Positions 34,193 through 42,872 of a DNA stretch of 64,000 nucleotides are shown one piece after another. Each line of letters starts with the position of its first letter. Position 1 is the stretch's first letter. The DNA is from Patulibacter sp. SYSU D01012 (lineage in GTDB: Bacteria > Actinomycetota > Thermoleophilia > Solirubrobacterales > Solirubrobacteraceae), in NCBI RefSeq assembly GCF_017916475.1, contig NZ_JAFMTB010000001.1:1888043-1952042 (forward strand). The letters are read 5' to 3'. The notes under the pieces were generated by a model, which saw nothing but the letters and a program-made list of their open reading frames with translations, made no database searches and was not told the origin of the DNA. The position numbers and the translations under genes were made by a program.

Positions 34193-34882
34193 GTGGCCGA
34201 GGACGTCCCCACGCGCAAGCTGCGCGACCTGCTCGACGCCCTGCCCGAGGCGGCGCGTCGCCCCGTCTTCAGCCACGCGTCGTGGACAGCGCGCCGGTCG
34301 GAGTCGTACGAGCGGCTGGCGTTCCTGGGCGACAGCGTCCTCGAGCTGGCGATCTCGACGCACCTGTTCCACACCCTGGATGCCGAGCGCTTCGGGGCGG
34401 GGCGGCTGACCGAGGTGCGGGCGGGCACCGTCTCGGCCGCACCGTGCCGCCGGGTCGCCGAGCGGCTCGAGGTGCCGCGGCGGATGGCGGAGACGGCGCC
34501 CGACAACCTGCGCCGCCGCGTCGCCGAGCTCTCGCGCACCGAGCGCGTGCTCGCGTCGATCTGCGAGGCGATCATCGGCGCCTGCTACCTCGAGCACGGC
34601 TACGAGCGCACCGCCGAGGCCGTCGTCGAGGCGTTCGCGCCGGAGCTCGGCGACGCGCTCGACCGCCCCGCGGACCACAAGAGCCGGCTGCAGGAGTGGC
34701 TCATGGCCCGGGGCCGCACGGTCGAGTACCGTGTGACGGACGAGATCGGCTCGCCGCACGACCGCACGTTCGTCGTCGAGGCGCTCGTCGACGGGGACGT
34801 CCTGGGGTCCGGCCGCGGCCGCTCGAAGAAGCTCGCCGAGCAGGAGGCCGCGCGCGAGGCGCTCGCCGCTCTCGGCGCGTAG
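34193..34882 (+). CDS. rnc: RNase III homologue with altered catalytic site
   Basis: Holds the position and both domains of RNase III, the double-strand-specific endonuclease that processes rRNA. The 229 residues comprise an N-terminal RNase III domain (about 20-145) and an intact dsRNA-binding domain (about 158-229: HKSRLQEWLMARGRTVEYRV, GSGRGRSKKLAEQEAAREAL). The signature NERLEFLGDS reads YERLAFLGDS here: the Glu equivalent to E. coli E41 is Ala43, while D45 is Asp47. In the second motif, LADTVEALIG reads LASICEAIIG: D114 is Ser122, while E117 is Glu125. Two of the four metal ligands are thus absent. It may be inactive, weakly active, or use other ligands. GTG 34193 follows acpP by six bases. 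Confidence 0.85.
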   Translation: MAEDVPTRKLRDLLDALPEAARRPVFSHASWTARRSESYERLAFLGDSVLELAISTHLFHTLDAERFGAGRLTEVRAGTVSAAPCRRVAERLEVPRRMAETAPDNLRRRVAELSRTERVLASICEAIIGACYLEHGYERTAEAVVEAFAPELGDALDRPADHKSRLQEWLMARGRTVEYRVTDEIGSPHDRTFVVEALVDGDVLGSGRGRSKKLAEQEAAREALAALGA

Positions 34883-34884
34883 CG

Positions 34885-37800
34885 ATGCACCTCAAGTCGC
34901 TCACGCTCAAGGGCTTCAAGTCCTTCCCCGACCGCACCCGGCTGGAGTTCGATCCGGGCGTCTCGGTGGTCGTCGGCCCGAACGGGTCCGGCAAGAGCAA
35001 CGTGACCGACGCGATCCTCTGGGCGCTCGGCGAGCAGCGCCCGCTCGCGATCCGCGGGCAGTCGATGCAGGACGTCATCTTCGGCGGCGGCCGCGGCGTG
35101 CAGGCCCGCGACGCGGCCGAGGTCGAGCTCGTCCTCGACAACTCCGACGGCACGGTCGACCTGCCCGTCGGCGAGATCTCCGTGGTCCGGCGGCTGGACC
35201 GCTCGGGCGAGGGCGGCTACCGGCTGAACGGCGCCCGCGCCCGGCTGACCGACGTGCAGGAGGTCCTCTCGGACACGGGCCTGGGCAAGGAGGCGCACTC
35301 CGTCGTCTCGCAGGGCCGCGTCGAGGCGATCGTCACGTCGAAGCCGAAGGACCGCCGGCTGCTGATCGAGGAGGCCGCGGGCCTGGGCAAGCACCGCAAG
35401 CGCCGCCGCCGCGCGCAGCTCAAGCTGGAGCGGACGCGGGCCAACCTGGACCAGGCGTTGATCGTCGAGCAGGAGGCCCGCAAGCAGCTGGGGCCGCTCA
35501 AGCGCCAGGCCGAGGCGGCCGAGCTGCACGAGCGCCTGGAGCGCCAGACCGTCGAGGCCCGCTGGGAGCTCGTCCGCGACGGGCTGCGCGAGCGGCGCGC
35601 GCAGCGGGCGACCGCGGACGCCGAGCGCACGTCGGCGCTGGCCGAGCGGGAGCGCCTTCAGGCGGACCTGGACGCCGTGGTGGCGGAGCGCCGGCAGGCC
35701 GAGGAGGCGCTCGCCGAGCAGGCCCAGCGGCGCGACCGCCTGGCGTCCCGCGCCCGCCGCGTGGCCTCGGCCGCCGAGCGCGTCGAGCTGCGCGTCGAGC
35801 GCGTCGCGGACCGCCGGCAGGCGCTGGCCGAGCGCATCGAGCGGCGACAGGAGGACCTGGCCGCCCTGCGCGCGCAGGCGGCCGCCGACGAGCCCGACGA
35901 GGCGGGCGCGTCGCGGATCGAGGGGCTCGAGGCGGAGCTCGCCGAGCTCGACCGCCAGCGGCAGGAGACGCTCGAGCGCGAGGTCGCGCTCCTCGAGGGC
36001 AAGCGCGAGGAGGCCGAGGCGGCGGTCGCGGCGGCCCGCGAGGCGGCCGAAGCCGTGCGCGCCGCCGGCCGCGAGATCGACGCGAAGGCCGAGGCGGTGC
36101 GCGTCCGGCGCCGCGAGCTGGAGGGCGCCGCGGAGCGCGCCCGCCGGGAGGCCGCGAAGGTCGGCGCCCAGCTCGCGGCGGCCAACCAGTTCCTGCGCGG
36201 GGTCGGCGGCGTGGCGGGCGGCCGTCCCGGGGCGCCGAAGGTCAGCACCCTGTCCGCCGGCCTGCGCGTGGCCGACGGGCGCGAGCTCGCCGTCGCGGCG
36301 GCGCTCGACGGCCGGCTGAGCGCCGCGGTGGCCGCCGACCCGGCGACGGGCCGCGAGCTGCTGGGCCGGACCGGCCGCGACGGCGGCCGGGTGCTGCTGC
36401 CGGCCGACGCGGCCGTCGCCGACGTCGCGGGCGACCCGCCGCTGCCGGGCGCCGAGCCGCTCGCGCCCGCCGTCCGCGGCGAGGACGATGCCGTGGCGAT
36501 CGCCCGGCGGATGCTCGTGGACGCCTGGCTCGTCGACGCGCTCCCCGACGCGGCGCCCGCGGGCTTCGCCGGGACCCTGGTGACGGCCGACGGCCACGTC
36601 TGGCGCGTGGGGGTGGGGGAGCTGCAGCGCAGCCCCCAGGGTGGCGAGGACCGCGTGCTCGCCGAGCGCAACCGGCGGGACCGGCTCGTCGGCGAGAGCG
36701 AGGCCGCGGCGCAGGCCGAGCACGCGGCGGTGCAGGCCGTGGAGGCGCTGCGGGACGAGCTGGCCGACGTCGACCGCGAGCGCGAGCGGCACGAGGAGGC
36801 GTCGCGCGAGGCGCGCCGTGCGGTCGTCGACGCCGAGGAGGCGCTGCGCGACGCCGTGCGGGCGGTCCAGCGCCGCCAGCTCGCCCCCGACGAGGGGCCG
36901 ACGGCGGTCCACCGCGCGCACCTCGTCGGCGAGCTGCAGGCCGAGCGCCGCACGGCCGAGCGGCTGCGGCGCGAGCGGGCCGAGCGGGCGGCCCGCGAGG
37001 CGTCGTTGCGCGAGGCGCTCGCCGCCGACGAGGCGCTCGTGCCGGCCGGGGAACGCATCACGACGGCGCTCGTCGACGCGCTGCGGGCGCTCCGCGAGCG
37101 CGCCGCGACGCTCGAGCAGGCCGTCCGCGCCGACCGCGAAGCGGGGGACGACGTCGCGGGCCGCCTGCGCTCCTGCGCGTCGCGCGAGGCGGAGCTGTCG
37201 CAGGCCCTGCGGCGCACGGGCGACCGCCTGACCGCCGCCGAGGTCGCGGCCCAGCGGGCGGGCGACCAGGAGCGCGAGATCGTGGTCGAGCTGGAGGCGC
37301 TGGCCGAGCGGCTGGGCCTGCCGGCGGAGCCCGCCGACGAGGCGCTCGACCCAGAGACGGCCACGCAGCTGCGCGAGCGGATCGCCCGGCTGCAGAAGCG
37401 CCGCGAGCAGCTCGGCCCCGTCAACCCGCTGGCCAAGGACGCCTACGACGAGGCGCGGGAGCACGTCGAGACGCTCGAGATCCAGCGCACCGACCTGGAG
37501 ACCGCGCTGCGCGAGCTGCGCGCGTTCGTCCGTGACACGGACCGCCAGATCCGCGAGACGTTCGAGCAGACGTTCGCGGCGTGCTCGCGCAACTTCGAGG
37601 AGCTGGCGCAGCACGTCTTCCCCGGCGGTCGCGGCCGGCTGCGCCTGGTGCGCGGCGAGGAGGAGGGCGCCCGCGCCGAGGGCGACGACGGCGCGGCGTC
37701 GGACGCGTCGCTCGACGACGCCGACCAGGACGCGGTCGAGGAGGACGACGATGTCGGTGTCGAGATCGAGATCACGCCCGCCGGCAAGTCGATGAAGCGC

Positions 37801-38139
37801 CTGACGCTCATGTCGGGCGGCGAGAAGACGATGACCGCCATCGCGTTCCTCTTCGCGGTGTTCCTGGCGAAGCCGTCGCCGTTCTACGTGCTCGACGAGG
37901 TCGAGGCCGCGCTCGACGACCTCAACATCGACCGCTTCCTGCAGCTCCTGCGCCGCTACCGCGACCGCGCGCAGTTCATCGTCGTCACGCACCAGAAGCG
38001 GACGATGGACGTGGCAGACGCGCTCTACGGCGTGTCGATGGGCGGCGACGGCGTGTCGAAGGTCGTCTCGCGCCGCCTGGACCAGTCCGACGCCCGCCCG
38101 GAGTCCCTGCCGGGCATGGGCGTCGGCGCCGAGGGCTGA
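34885..38139 (+). CDS. smc: Chromosome partition protein Smc
   Basis: SMC ATPase that loads with ScpAB and organises and segregates the chromosome. It has 1084 residues, at the short end for the family, with two coiled-coil arms flanking a hinge (about residues 445-560, GGRPGAPKVSTLSAGL onward). The Walker A VVVGPNGSGKSNVTDAI is at residues 28-44, the signature LMSGGEKTMTAIAFLFAVF near 974, and Walker B FYVLDEVEAALDD near 1000. An acidic, disordered insertion (about residues 924-958, rich in Asp/Glu) lies in the C-terminal head before the signature. ATG 34885 comes two bases after the rnc stop. fpg, common between rnc and smc, is absent. Confidence 0.96.
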   Translation: MHLKSLTLKGFKSFPDRTRLEFDPGVSVVVGPNGSGKSNVTDAILWALGEQRPLAIRGQSMQDVIFGGGRGVQARDAAEVELVLDNSDGTVDLPVGEISVVRRLDRSGEGGYRLNGARARLTDVQEVLSDTGLGKEAHSVVSQGRVEAIVTSKPKDRRLLIEEAAGLGKHRKRRRRAQLKLERTRANLDQALIVEQEARKQLGPLKRQAEAAELHERLERQTVEARWELVRDGLRERRAQRATADAERTSALAERERLQADLDAVVAERRQAEEALAEQAQRRDRLASRARRVASAAERVELRVERVADRRQALAERIERRQEDLAALRAQAAADEPDEAGASRIEGLEAELAELDRQRQETLEREVALLEGKREEAEAAVAAAREAAEAVRAAGREIDAKAEAVRVRRRELEGAAERARREAAKVGAQLAAANQFLRGVGGVAGGRPGAPKVSTLSAGLRVADGRELAVAAALDGRLSAAVAADPATGRELLGRTGRDGGRVLLPADAAVADVAGDPPLPGAEPLAPAVRGEDDAVAIARRMLVDAWLVDALPDAAPAGFAGTLVTADGHVWRVGVGELQRSPQGGEDRVLAERNRRDRLVGESEAAAQAEHAAVQAVEALRDELADVDRERERHEEASREARRAVVDAEEALRDAVRAVQRRQLAPDEGPTAVHRAHLVGELQAERRTAERLRRERAERAAREASLREALAADEALVPAGERITTALVDALRALRERAATLEQAVRADREAGDDVAGRLRSCASREAELSQALRRTGDRLTAAEVAAQRAGDQEREIVVELEALAERLGLPAEPADEALDPETATQLRERIARLQKRREQLGPVNPLAKDAYDEAREHVETLEIQRTDLETALRELRAFVRDTDRQIRETFEQTFAACSRNFEELAQHVFPGGRGRLRLVRGEEEGARAEGDDGAASDASLDDADQDAVEEDDDVGVEIEITPAGKSMKRLTLMSGGEKTMTAIAFLFAVFLAKPSPFYVLDEVEAALDDLNIDRFLQLLRRYRDRAQFIVVTHQKRTMDVADALYGVSMGGDGVSKVVSRRLDQSDARPESLPGMGVGAEG

Positions 38140-38186
38140 GCGCGTCCCGCCGCGCGCGGCGCCCCGGTCCGCCGGCCGCCGCTCGC

Positions 38187-38192
38187 TACCCT
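38187..38192 (+). promoter_or_regulatory. -10 hexamer for ftsY, leaderless start
   Basis: TACCCT ends seven bases before ATG 38200. CGGAGGG between them resembles a Shine-Dalgarno sequence but touches the start codon, too near for normal use. Confidence 0.6.
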
Positions 38193-38199
38193 CGGAGGG

Positions 38200-39225
38200 A
38201 TGGCGCGCGAGTGGACCGACCTCTTCACCCTGGACGAGGCGCGCGCGCAGGTCGCCGCGGCGAGCCGGGCCCAGGAGCCCGAGAAGCGCGGTCGCTTCTT
38301 CAAGCGCCTACGCCAGAATCTGCGCAAGACCCGCGAGGCGCTGGGCGCCGAGCTGACGCAGACGCTGTTCGACACGCTCGACGACGAGACGTGGGAGCGC
38401 CTGGAGGAGGCGCTGATCATGGCCGACGTCGGCGCCCGCGCCACGGCGGACATCGTCGGCCGGCTGGAGACCGAGGCCACGACGGGCGGCGTCACCGACC
38501 CGCAGGCGCTCCAGGCGCGTCTGGCGGAGCTGCTCGCCGAGGCGGCCCGACCGACGGGCGACGCGCGTATCGACCTGCGCCACGCCCCGACGGTGATCAT
38601 GGTCTGCGGCATCAACGGCACGGGCAAGACGACGTCGATCGGCAAGCTCGCCCACGTCCTCACCCACGAGCTCGGCCAGCGCGTCGTGCTCGGCGCCGCC
38701 GACACGTTCCGCGCGGCGGCGGTCGAGCAGCTGCAGATCTGGGGCACCCGCGCGGGCGTCGAGGTCGTGACCGGCAAGGAGGGCACGGACCCGGCCTCGG
38801 TCGCCTACGAGGCGGTCCGGCGCGGGCGGGAGTCGGGCGCGGACGTGGTGATCGTCGACACCGCCGGCCGTCTGCACACCCAGCTGCCGCTCATGGAGGA
38901 GCTGTCGAAGGTGCGCCGCGTGGTCGAGAAGCTCCTGCCGGGCGCGCCGCACGAGATCCTGCTGACCGTCGACGCGACGACCGGCCAGAACGGCCTGCGC
39001 CAGGCGATGGAGTTCTCGAAGGTCGCGCCGGTCTCGGGCATCGTGCTGACGAAGCTCGACGGCTCGGCGAAGGGCGGCATCGCGATCGCGATCGCCCAGG
39101 AGCTGCAGATCCCGGTCAAGCTCATCGGCATCGGCGAGGCGCTCGAGGACCTGCGCCCGTTCGACGCCGACGACTTCGCGCAGGCGCTCGTCCGGCCGGA
39201 CGACGTGGCGGCGCCGCGCGCCTGA
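38200..39225 (+). CDS. ftsY: Signal recognition particle receptor FtsY
   Basis: Membrane-associated GTPase that docks the SRP-ribosome complex at the Sec translocon. It is 341 residues: a short acidic/basic N-terminus lacking a transmembrane helix (GRFFKRLRQNLRKTREALG is an amphipathic membrane-binding helix), an N domain, and the G domain. GTPase motifs: G1 GINGTGKTTSIGKLA, G3 VIVDTAGRLHTQ, G4 TKLDGSAKGG, plus LGAADTFRAAAVEQL and LIGIGEALEDLRPFDADDFA at the end. Next to smc as in most bacteria. Confidence 0.96.
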   Translation: MAREWTDLFTLDEARAQVAAASRAQEPEKRGRFFKRLRQNLRKTREALGAELTQTLFDTLDDETWERLEEALIMADVGARATADIVGRLETEATTGGVTDPQALQARLAELLAEAARPTGDARIDLRHAPTVIMVCGINGTGKTTSIGKLAHVLTHELGQRVVLGAADTFRAAAVEQLQIWGTRAGVEVVTGKEGTDPASVAYEAVRRGRESGADVVIVDTAGRLHTQLPLMEELSKVRRVVEKLLPGAPHEILLTVDATTGQNGLRQAMEFSKVAPVSGIVLTKLDGSAKGGIAIAIAQELQIPVKLIGIGEALEDLRPFDADDFAQALVRPDDVAAPRA

Positions 39226-39259
39226 GCGCGCCACGGCACGGCGGCGGGCGCGCGGGCAC

Positions 39260-39265
39260 TAGGCT
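39260..39265 (+). promoter_or_regulatory. -10 hexamer for nfeD-like gene, leaderless start
   Basis: TAGGCT ends six bases before ATG 39272. A second TAGGCT at about 39742 precedes the SPFH gene but 31 bases before its start. Confidence 0.58.
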
Positions 39266-39271
39266 GGCGCC

Positions 39272-39700
39272 ATGGACGCGTGGCTCGTCTGGCTCATCGT
39301 CGCCGTGGTGCTCGGGGCCGGCGAGGTCCTGACGCTCTCGCTCTTCCTGGGGCCGTTCGCGCTGGGGGCCGGCGGGGCGGCGGCCACCGCGGCGCTCGGC
39401 GGTGACCTGGCGCCGCAGCTGCTCGTCTTCGCCGTCGTCGCGGCCGTCACGCTCCTGGCGGTGCGCCCCGTCGCCAAGCGGCACCTGCGCCAGCCGTCGA
39501 CGACGCGGACGGGGACGGCCGCGCTCGTCGGCCGCACCGCCACGGTCGTGCGGGCGCTCGAGGGGCCGGAGCGCACGGGGCAGGTGCGCCTGGCCGGCGA
39601 GGTGTGGAGCGCCCGCAGCGCCGGGCTGGAGGACGTGCCGGCAGGCGAGACCGTCACCGTCCTCGAGATCGACGGCGCGACGGTCGTCGTCGCCGACTGA
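39272..39700 (+). CDS. NfeD-like membrane protein
   Basis: A 142-residue protein of the short NfeD family: two or three N-terminal transmembrane helices (WLVWLIVAVVLGAGEVLTLSL, FALGAGGAAATAAL, LLVFAVVAAVTLLAVRPV) then a C-terminal OB fold (GTAALVGRTATVVRAL through WSARSAGLEDVPAGETVTVL). The protease domain of long NfeD is absent. NfeD proteins pair with stomatin-like SPFH proteins in membrane microdomains, and an SPFH gene follows 78 bases downstream. Confidence 0.88.
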   Translation: MDAWLVWLIVAVVLGAGEVLTLSLFLGPFALGAGGAAATAALGGDLAPQLLVFAVVAAVTLLAVRPVAKRHLRQPSTTRTGTAALVGRTATVVRALEGPERTGQVRLAGEVWSARSAGLEDVPAGETVTVLEIDGATVVVAD

Positions 39701-39778
39701 CGCGGCCGGCACGGCCACCGCAGCGCGGGCGCCCGCGGGGTAGGCTGGCGGCCCCGTTCCCCGTCCCGGAGCCCCGCC

Positions 39779-40780
39779 GTGGCCGCCCTCATCGCCGTCG
39801 TCGTCGTCCTCGTCTTCGCCCTGCTGCTGGCGGCGAAGACCGTCCGCATCATCCCGCAGGCCCGCGCCGGCATCGTCGAGCGCCTGGGCCGCTACCACCG
39901 CACGCTCGAGCCGGGCCTGCGGATCACGGTGCCGTTCATCGACCGCCTGCTGCCGCTGCTGGACCTGCGCGAGCAGGTCGTCAGCTTCCCGCCGAACGCC
40001 GTGATCACCGAGGACAACGTGTCGGTGCAGATCGACACGGTCCTCTACTTCCAGATCACCGACCCGAAGTCGGCGACCTACGAGGTCGCCAACCCGCTGC
40101 AGGCGATCGAGCAGCTGACGGCGACGACGCTGCGCAACGTCATCGGCGGCCTGACGCTCGAGCAGGCGCTGACCTCGCGCGACGAGATCAACGCCCAGCT
40201 GCGCACCGTCCTGGACGAGGCGACGGGCAAGTGGGGCATCCGCGTGAGCCGCGTCGAGCTGAAGGCGATCGACCCGCCGGCGACGATCCTCGACGCGATG
40301 GAGAAGCAGATGCGCGCCGAGCGCGACCGTCGCGCGTCGATCCTCACGGCCGAGGGCTCGAAGCAGAGCCAGATCCTGACGGCGCAGGGCGAGAAGGAGG
40401 CCGCGGTGCTGAAGGCCGAGGGCCAGAAGACCGCCGCCGTCCTGAAGGCGGAGGGCGAGGCGAAGGCCATCGACACGGTCTTCACCGCCATCCACGCCGG
40501 CGGCCCCGACCGCGAGCTGCTCACCTACCAGTACCTGCAGATGCTGCCCGAGCTGGCGAAGGGCTCCGCGAACAAGGTCTTCGTGATCCCGTCCGAGATC
40601 ACGCAGGGCATCGCCGGGCTCGGCGGCGCGGTCGACGCGCTGCGCCAGGCGTCGGGCCAGGGCCCGGTCGACGGCGGCGGCGACGCGGCCGGTCGCGCGG
40701 CCCTCGGCGCGGCGCCCACCGACGCGGCCGCCGGGACGGCGCCGGCGCCGCAGGGCAGCAGCGCCGAGCGCCCGGCGTAG
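39779..40780 (+). CDS. SPFH/band 7 (stomatin/prohibitin-like) membrane protein
   Basis: A 333-residue protein anchored by an N-terminal helix (LIAVVVVLVFALLLAA). The SPFH domain starts at RIIPQARAGIVERLGRYHRT and continues through LREQVVSFPPNAVITEDNV and QIDTVLYFQITDPKSA. A coiled-coil region with repeated AEG units (ILTAEGSKQSQILTAQGEKE, VLKAEGQKTAAVLKAEGEA) drives oligomerisation. The last 50 residues are Ala/Gly rich. SPFH proteins scaffold membrane microdomains and modulate proteases; with NfeD it forms a common two-gene module. GTG 39779 is the start. Confidence 0.92.
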   Translation: MAALIAVVVVLVFALLLAAKTVRIIPQARAGIVERLGRYHRTLEPGLRITVPFIDRLLPLLDLREQVVSFPPNAVITEDNVSVQIDTVLYFQITDPKSATYEVANPLQAIEQLTATTLRNVIGGLTLEQALTSRDEINAQLRTVLDEATGKWGIRVSRVELKAIDPPATILDAMEKQMRAERDRRASILTAEGSKQSQILTAQGEKEAAVLKAEGQKTAAVLKAEGEAKAIDTVFTAIHAGGPDRELLTYQYLQMLPELAKGSANKVFVIPSEITQGIAGLGGAVDALRQASGQGPVDGGGDAAGRAALGAAPTDAAAGTAPAPQGSSAERPA

Positions 40781-40840
40781 CCGCCCCGCGGGCCCCGGCA
40801 CGTCGCCGCCGGGGCCCGGGCGTGCGAGACTGGGGAAGAC

Positions 40841-42262
40841 GTGTTCGACGCCCTCTCCGAAAAGCTCCAGGCGACCCTCGACGACGTCCGTCAGCGCGGC
40901 ACGCTGACGGAGAGCGACGTCAACGCCGCGATGCGCGAGATCCGTCTCGCGCTGCTCGAGGCGGACGTCAACTTCAAGGTCGTCAAGTCCTTCACCGCCA
41001 CGGTCAAGGAGCGCTGCCTGGGCGCCGACGTCGTCGGCCAGCTCAACCCGGGCCAGCAGGTCGTCAAGATCGTCCACGAGGAGCTCGTGGCCCTCATGGG
41101 CGGCGAGTCCGAGGGCCTGACCTTCGCCTCGCGCCCGCCCACGGTCATCCTCATGTCGGGCCTGCAGGGCTCGGGCAAGACGACCGCCGTGGCCAAGCTC
41201 GCCCGCTGGCTGAAGGAGGAGAAGGGCTCCTCCGTCGCCGTCGCGGCCTGCGACGTCCAGCGTCCGGCGGCCGTCGAGCAGCTGCGCGTCGTCGGCGGCC
41301 AGGCGGGCGCGACGGTCTACGACCGCGGCGTCGAGCTGCCGGCCGTCCAGGTCGCCCGCTGGGCGCTCGACCAGGCCAAGCAGGACGGCAAGGACGTCCT
41401 CATCGTCGACACCGCGGGCCGCCTGCACGTCGACCAGGCGCTGATGGAGGAGCTCGTCCAGATCCGCGACGCGGTCCGGCCCGACACCGTCCTGCTGACC
41501 GTCGACGCCATGACGGGTCAGGACGCCGTGAACGTGGCGGAGCAGTTCGCCGCCGCGGCCGGCTTCGACGGCGTCGTGATGTCGAAGCTCGACGGCGACG
41601 CCCGCGGCGGCGCCGCGCTGTCGGTCAAGGCCGTCACCGGCAAGCCGATCATGTTCGCCTCGACGGGCGAGAAGCTCCCGGACTTCCAGGAGTTCCACCC
41701 GGACCGGATGGCCCAGCGGATCCTGGGCATGGGCGACGTGCTGTCGCTCATCGAGCAGGCCGAGAAGCAGTTCGACGAGTCGGACGCGAAGGCGCTCGAG
41801 CGCAAGCTGCGGCGGAACGAGTTCACGCTCGAGGACTTCCTCAAGCAGATGAAGATGATCCGCCGGATGGGCCCGCTGTCGAAGGTCCTGGGCATGCTGC
41901 CGGGCGTCGGCTCGCAGCTCAAGGACGCCCAGATCGACGACCGCGAGATGGACCGCGTCGAGGCGATCATCCTGTCGATGACCCCGAAGGAGCGCCGGCA
42001 GCCCGAGCTCATCAAGGGCTCGCGCCGCCTGCGCATCGCCAAGGGCTCCGGCACGACCGTCCAGCAGGTCAACCAGCTCGTCAAGAACTTCCAGCAGATG
42101 CGGAAGGTCATGAAGCAGATGAGCCGCGGCAAGATGGGCGACCTGGGCCAGCTCATGGGCGGCGCCGGGATGCCCGGCGGCGCGGGCGGCCTGGGACCGG
42201 GCGGCGCACCCCCGGTGGGCGTCCGCGGCGGCAGCCGCGCGGCGCGTCGCCGCAAGAAGTAG
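40841..42262 (+). CDS. ffh: Signal recognition particle protein Ffh
   Basis: Protein subunit of SRP; binds signal sequences and 4.5S RNA and works with FtsY. It is 473 residues, with N domain (FDALSEKLQATLDDVRQRG), G domain motifs LMSGLQGSGKTTAVAKLA, ACDVQRPAAVEQL, VDTAGRLHVDQ and SKLDGDARGG, and the Met-rich M domain (FLKQMKMIRRMGPL, GSRRLRIAKGSGTTVQQVN, MRKVMKQMSRG). A 35-residue Gly-rich tail ends in basic residues. GTG 40841 follows GAGACT by nine bases. It is followed by rpsP, the usual neighbour. Confidence 0.96.
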   Translation: MFDALSEKLQATLDDVRQRGTLTESDVNAAMREIRLALLEADVNFKVVKSFTATVKERCLGADVVGQLNPGQQVVKIVHEELVALMGGESEGLTFASRPPTVILMSGLQGSGKTTAVAKLARWLKEEKGSSVAVAACDVQRPAAVEQLRVVGGQAGATVYDRGVELPAVQVARWALDQAKQDGKDVLIVDTAGRLHVDQALMEELVQIRDAVRPDTVLLTVDAMTGQDAVNVAEQFAAAAGFDGVVMSKLDGDARGGAALSVKAVTGKPIMFASTGEKLPDFQEFHPDRMAQRILGMGDVLSLIEQAEKQFDESDAKALERKLRRNEFTLEDFLKQMKMIRRMGPLSKVLGMLPGVGSQLKDAQIDDREMDRVEAIILSMTPKERRQPELIKGSRRLRIAKGSGTTVQQVNQLVKNFQQMRKVMKQMSRGKMGDLGQLMGGAGMPGGAGGLGPGGAPPVGVRGGSRAARRRKK

Positions 42263-42272
42263 CCCGGAGCGG

Positions 42273-42278
42273 TAGGCT
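42273..42278 (+). promoter_or_regulatory. -10 hexamer for rpsP operon with pyrimidine initiator
   Basis: TAGGCT is followed by TTCTGCTCTT, with CTT at positions 8-10, as at rpmB, rpmF and rplS. The expected transcription start is about 42285. Confidence 0.6.
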
Positions 42279-42284
42279 TTCTGC

Positions 42285-42345
42285 TCTTCGGCGCCTGGCC
42301 TCAGTTGGCCTGCGCCCTATCCGAGACCGTGACTGAAGGACGTTC
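42285..42345 (+). promoter_or_regulatory. Structured leader of rpsP
   Basis: The leader of about 60 bases contains a hairpin pairing GGCGC (42290-42294) with GCGCC (42312-42316) and GGCC with GGCC around TCAGTT. AAGGA (42336-42340) is a Shine-Dalgarno sequence five bases before GTG 42346. Unlike most genes here it has both a leader and a ribosome-binding site. Confidence 0.5.
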
Positions 42346-42594
42346 GTGGCTGTTCGACTGAGGCTCACCCGCGTGGGGAGCAAGAAGAACCCGGTGTGGC
42401 GCATCGTCGCCTCCGACTCCCGCAACCAGCGCGACGGGCGCGTCATCGAGACCGTCGGCCAGTACAACGCGCAGACCGAGCCCTCGACGATCGTCGTGAA
42501 CGAGGACCGCGTGCGGCACTGGCTGTCCGTCGGCGCGCAGCCGTCGGGCACCGTCAAGAAGCTCCTGCGCACGCAGGGCATCGAGGCTCGCTGA
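42346..42594 (+). CDS. rpsP: 30S ribosomal protein S16
   Basis: An 82-residue small-subunit protein, needed early in 30S assembly. The family start VRLRLTRVGSKKNPVWRIVA is present, with DGRVIETVGQYNAQTEPS and RVRHWLSVGAQPSGTVKKLL. It begins at GTG 42346 with a Shine-Dalgarno sequence. It heads the rpsP-khpA-rimM-trmD group, whose members act on rRNA or tRNA. Confidence 0.97.
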   Translation: MAVRLRLTRVGSKKNPVWRIVASDSRNQRDGRVIETVGQYNAQTEPSTIVVNEDRVRHWLSVGAQPSGTVKKLLRTQGIEAR

Positions 42595-42601
42595 TCCACC
42601 G

Positions 42602-42871
42602 GTGACCGCGTCCGACGTCGATCCCAGCGCCGTCGCCGACCTGCTCGGTGACCTGACGCGGGCGATCGTGGACGCCCCGGACGCCGTCCGCGTCACGCCC
42701 TACGCGGACGCGGACGACGGCTCTGTCGTGCTCGAGCTCCGCGTCGACGACGGGGACTACGGCAAGGTCATCGGCCGCGGCGGGCGCACCGCCTACGCGC
42801 TGCGCACCGTCGTCAAGGTCGCCGCCGCGCACCGCGAGCAGCGCGTCCTCGTCGACATCGTCGACGACTGA
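42602..42871 (+). CDS. khpA: KH-domain RNA-binding protein KhpA
   Basis: An 89-residue single KH-domain protein. The GxxG loop is YGKVIGRGGRTAYALRTVVK; the rest matches YlqC/KhpA of Gram-positives, which binds small RNAs and rRNA and in some species affects cell division with KhpB. Start GTG 42602, seven bases after rpsP, no strong Shine-Dalgarno sequence. It lies one base before rimM. Confidence 0.93.
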   Translation: MTASDVDPSAVADLLGDLTRAIVDAPDAVRVTPYADADDGSVVLELRVDDGDYGKVIGRGGRTAYALRTVVKVAAAHREQRVLVDIVDD

Positions 42872-42872
42872 C

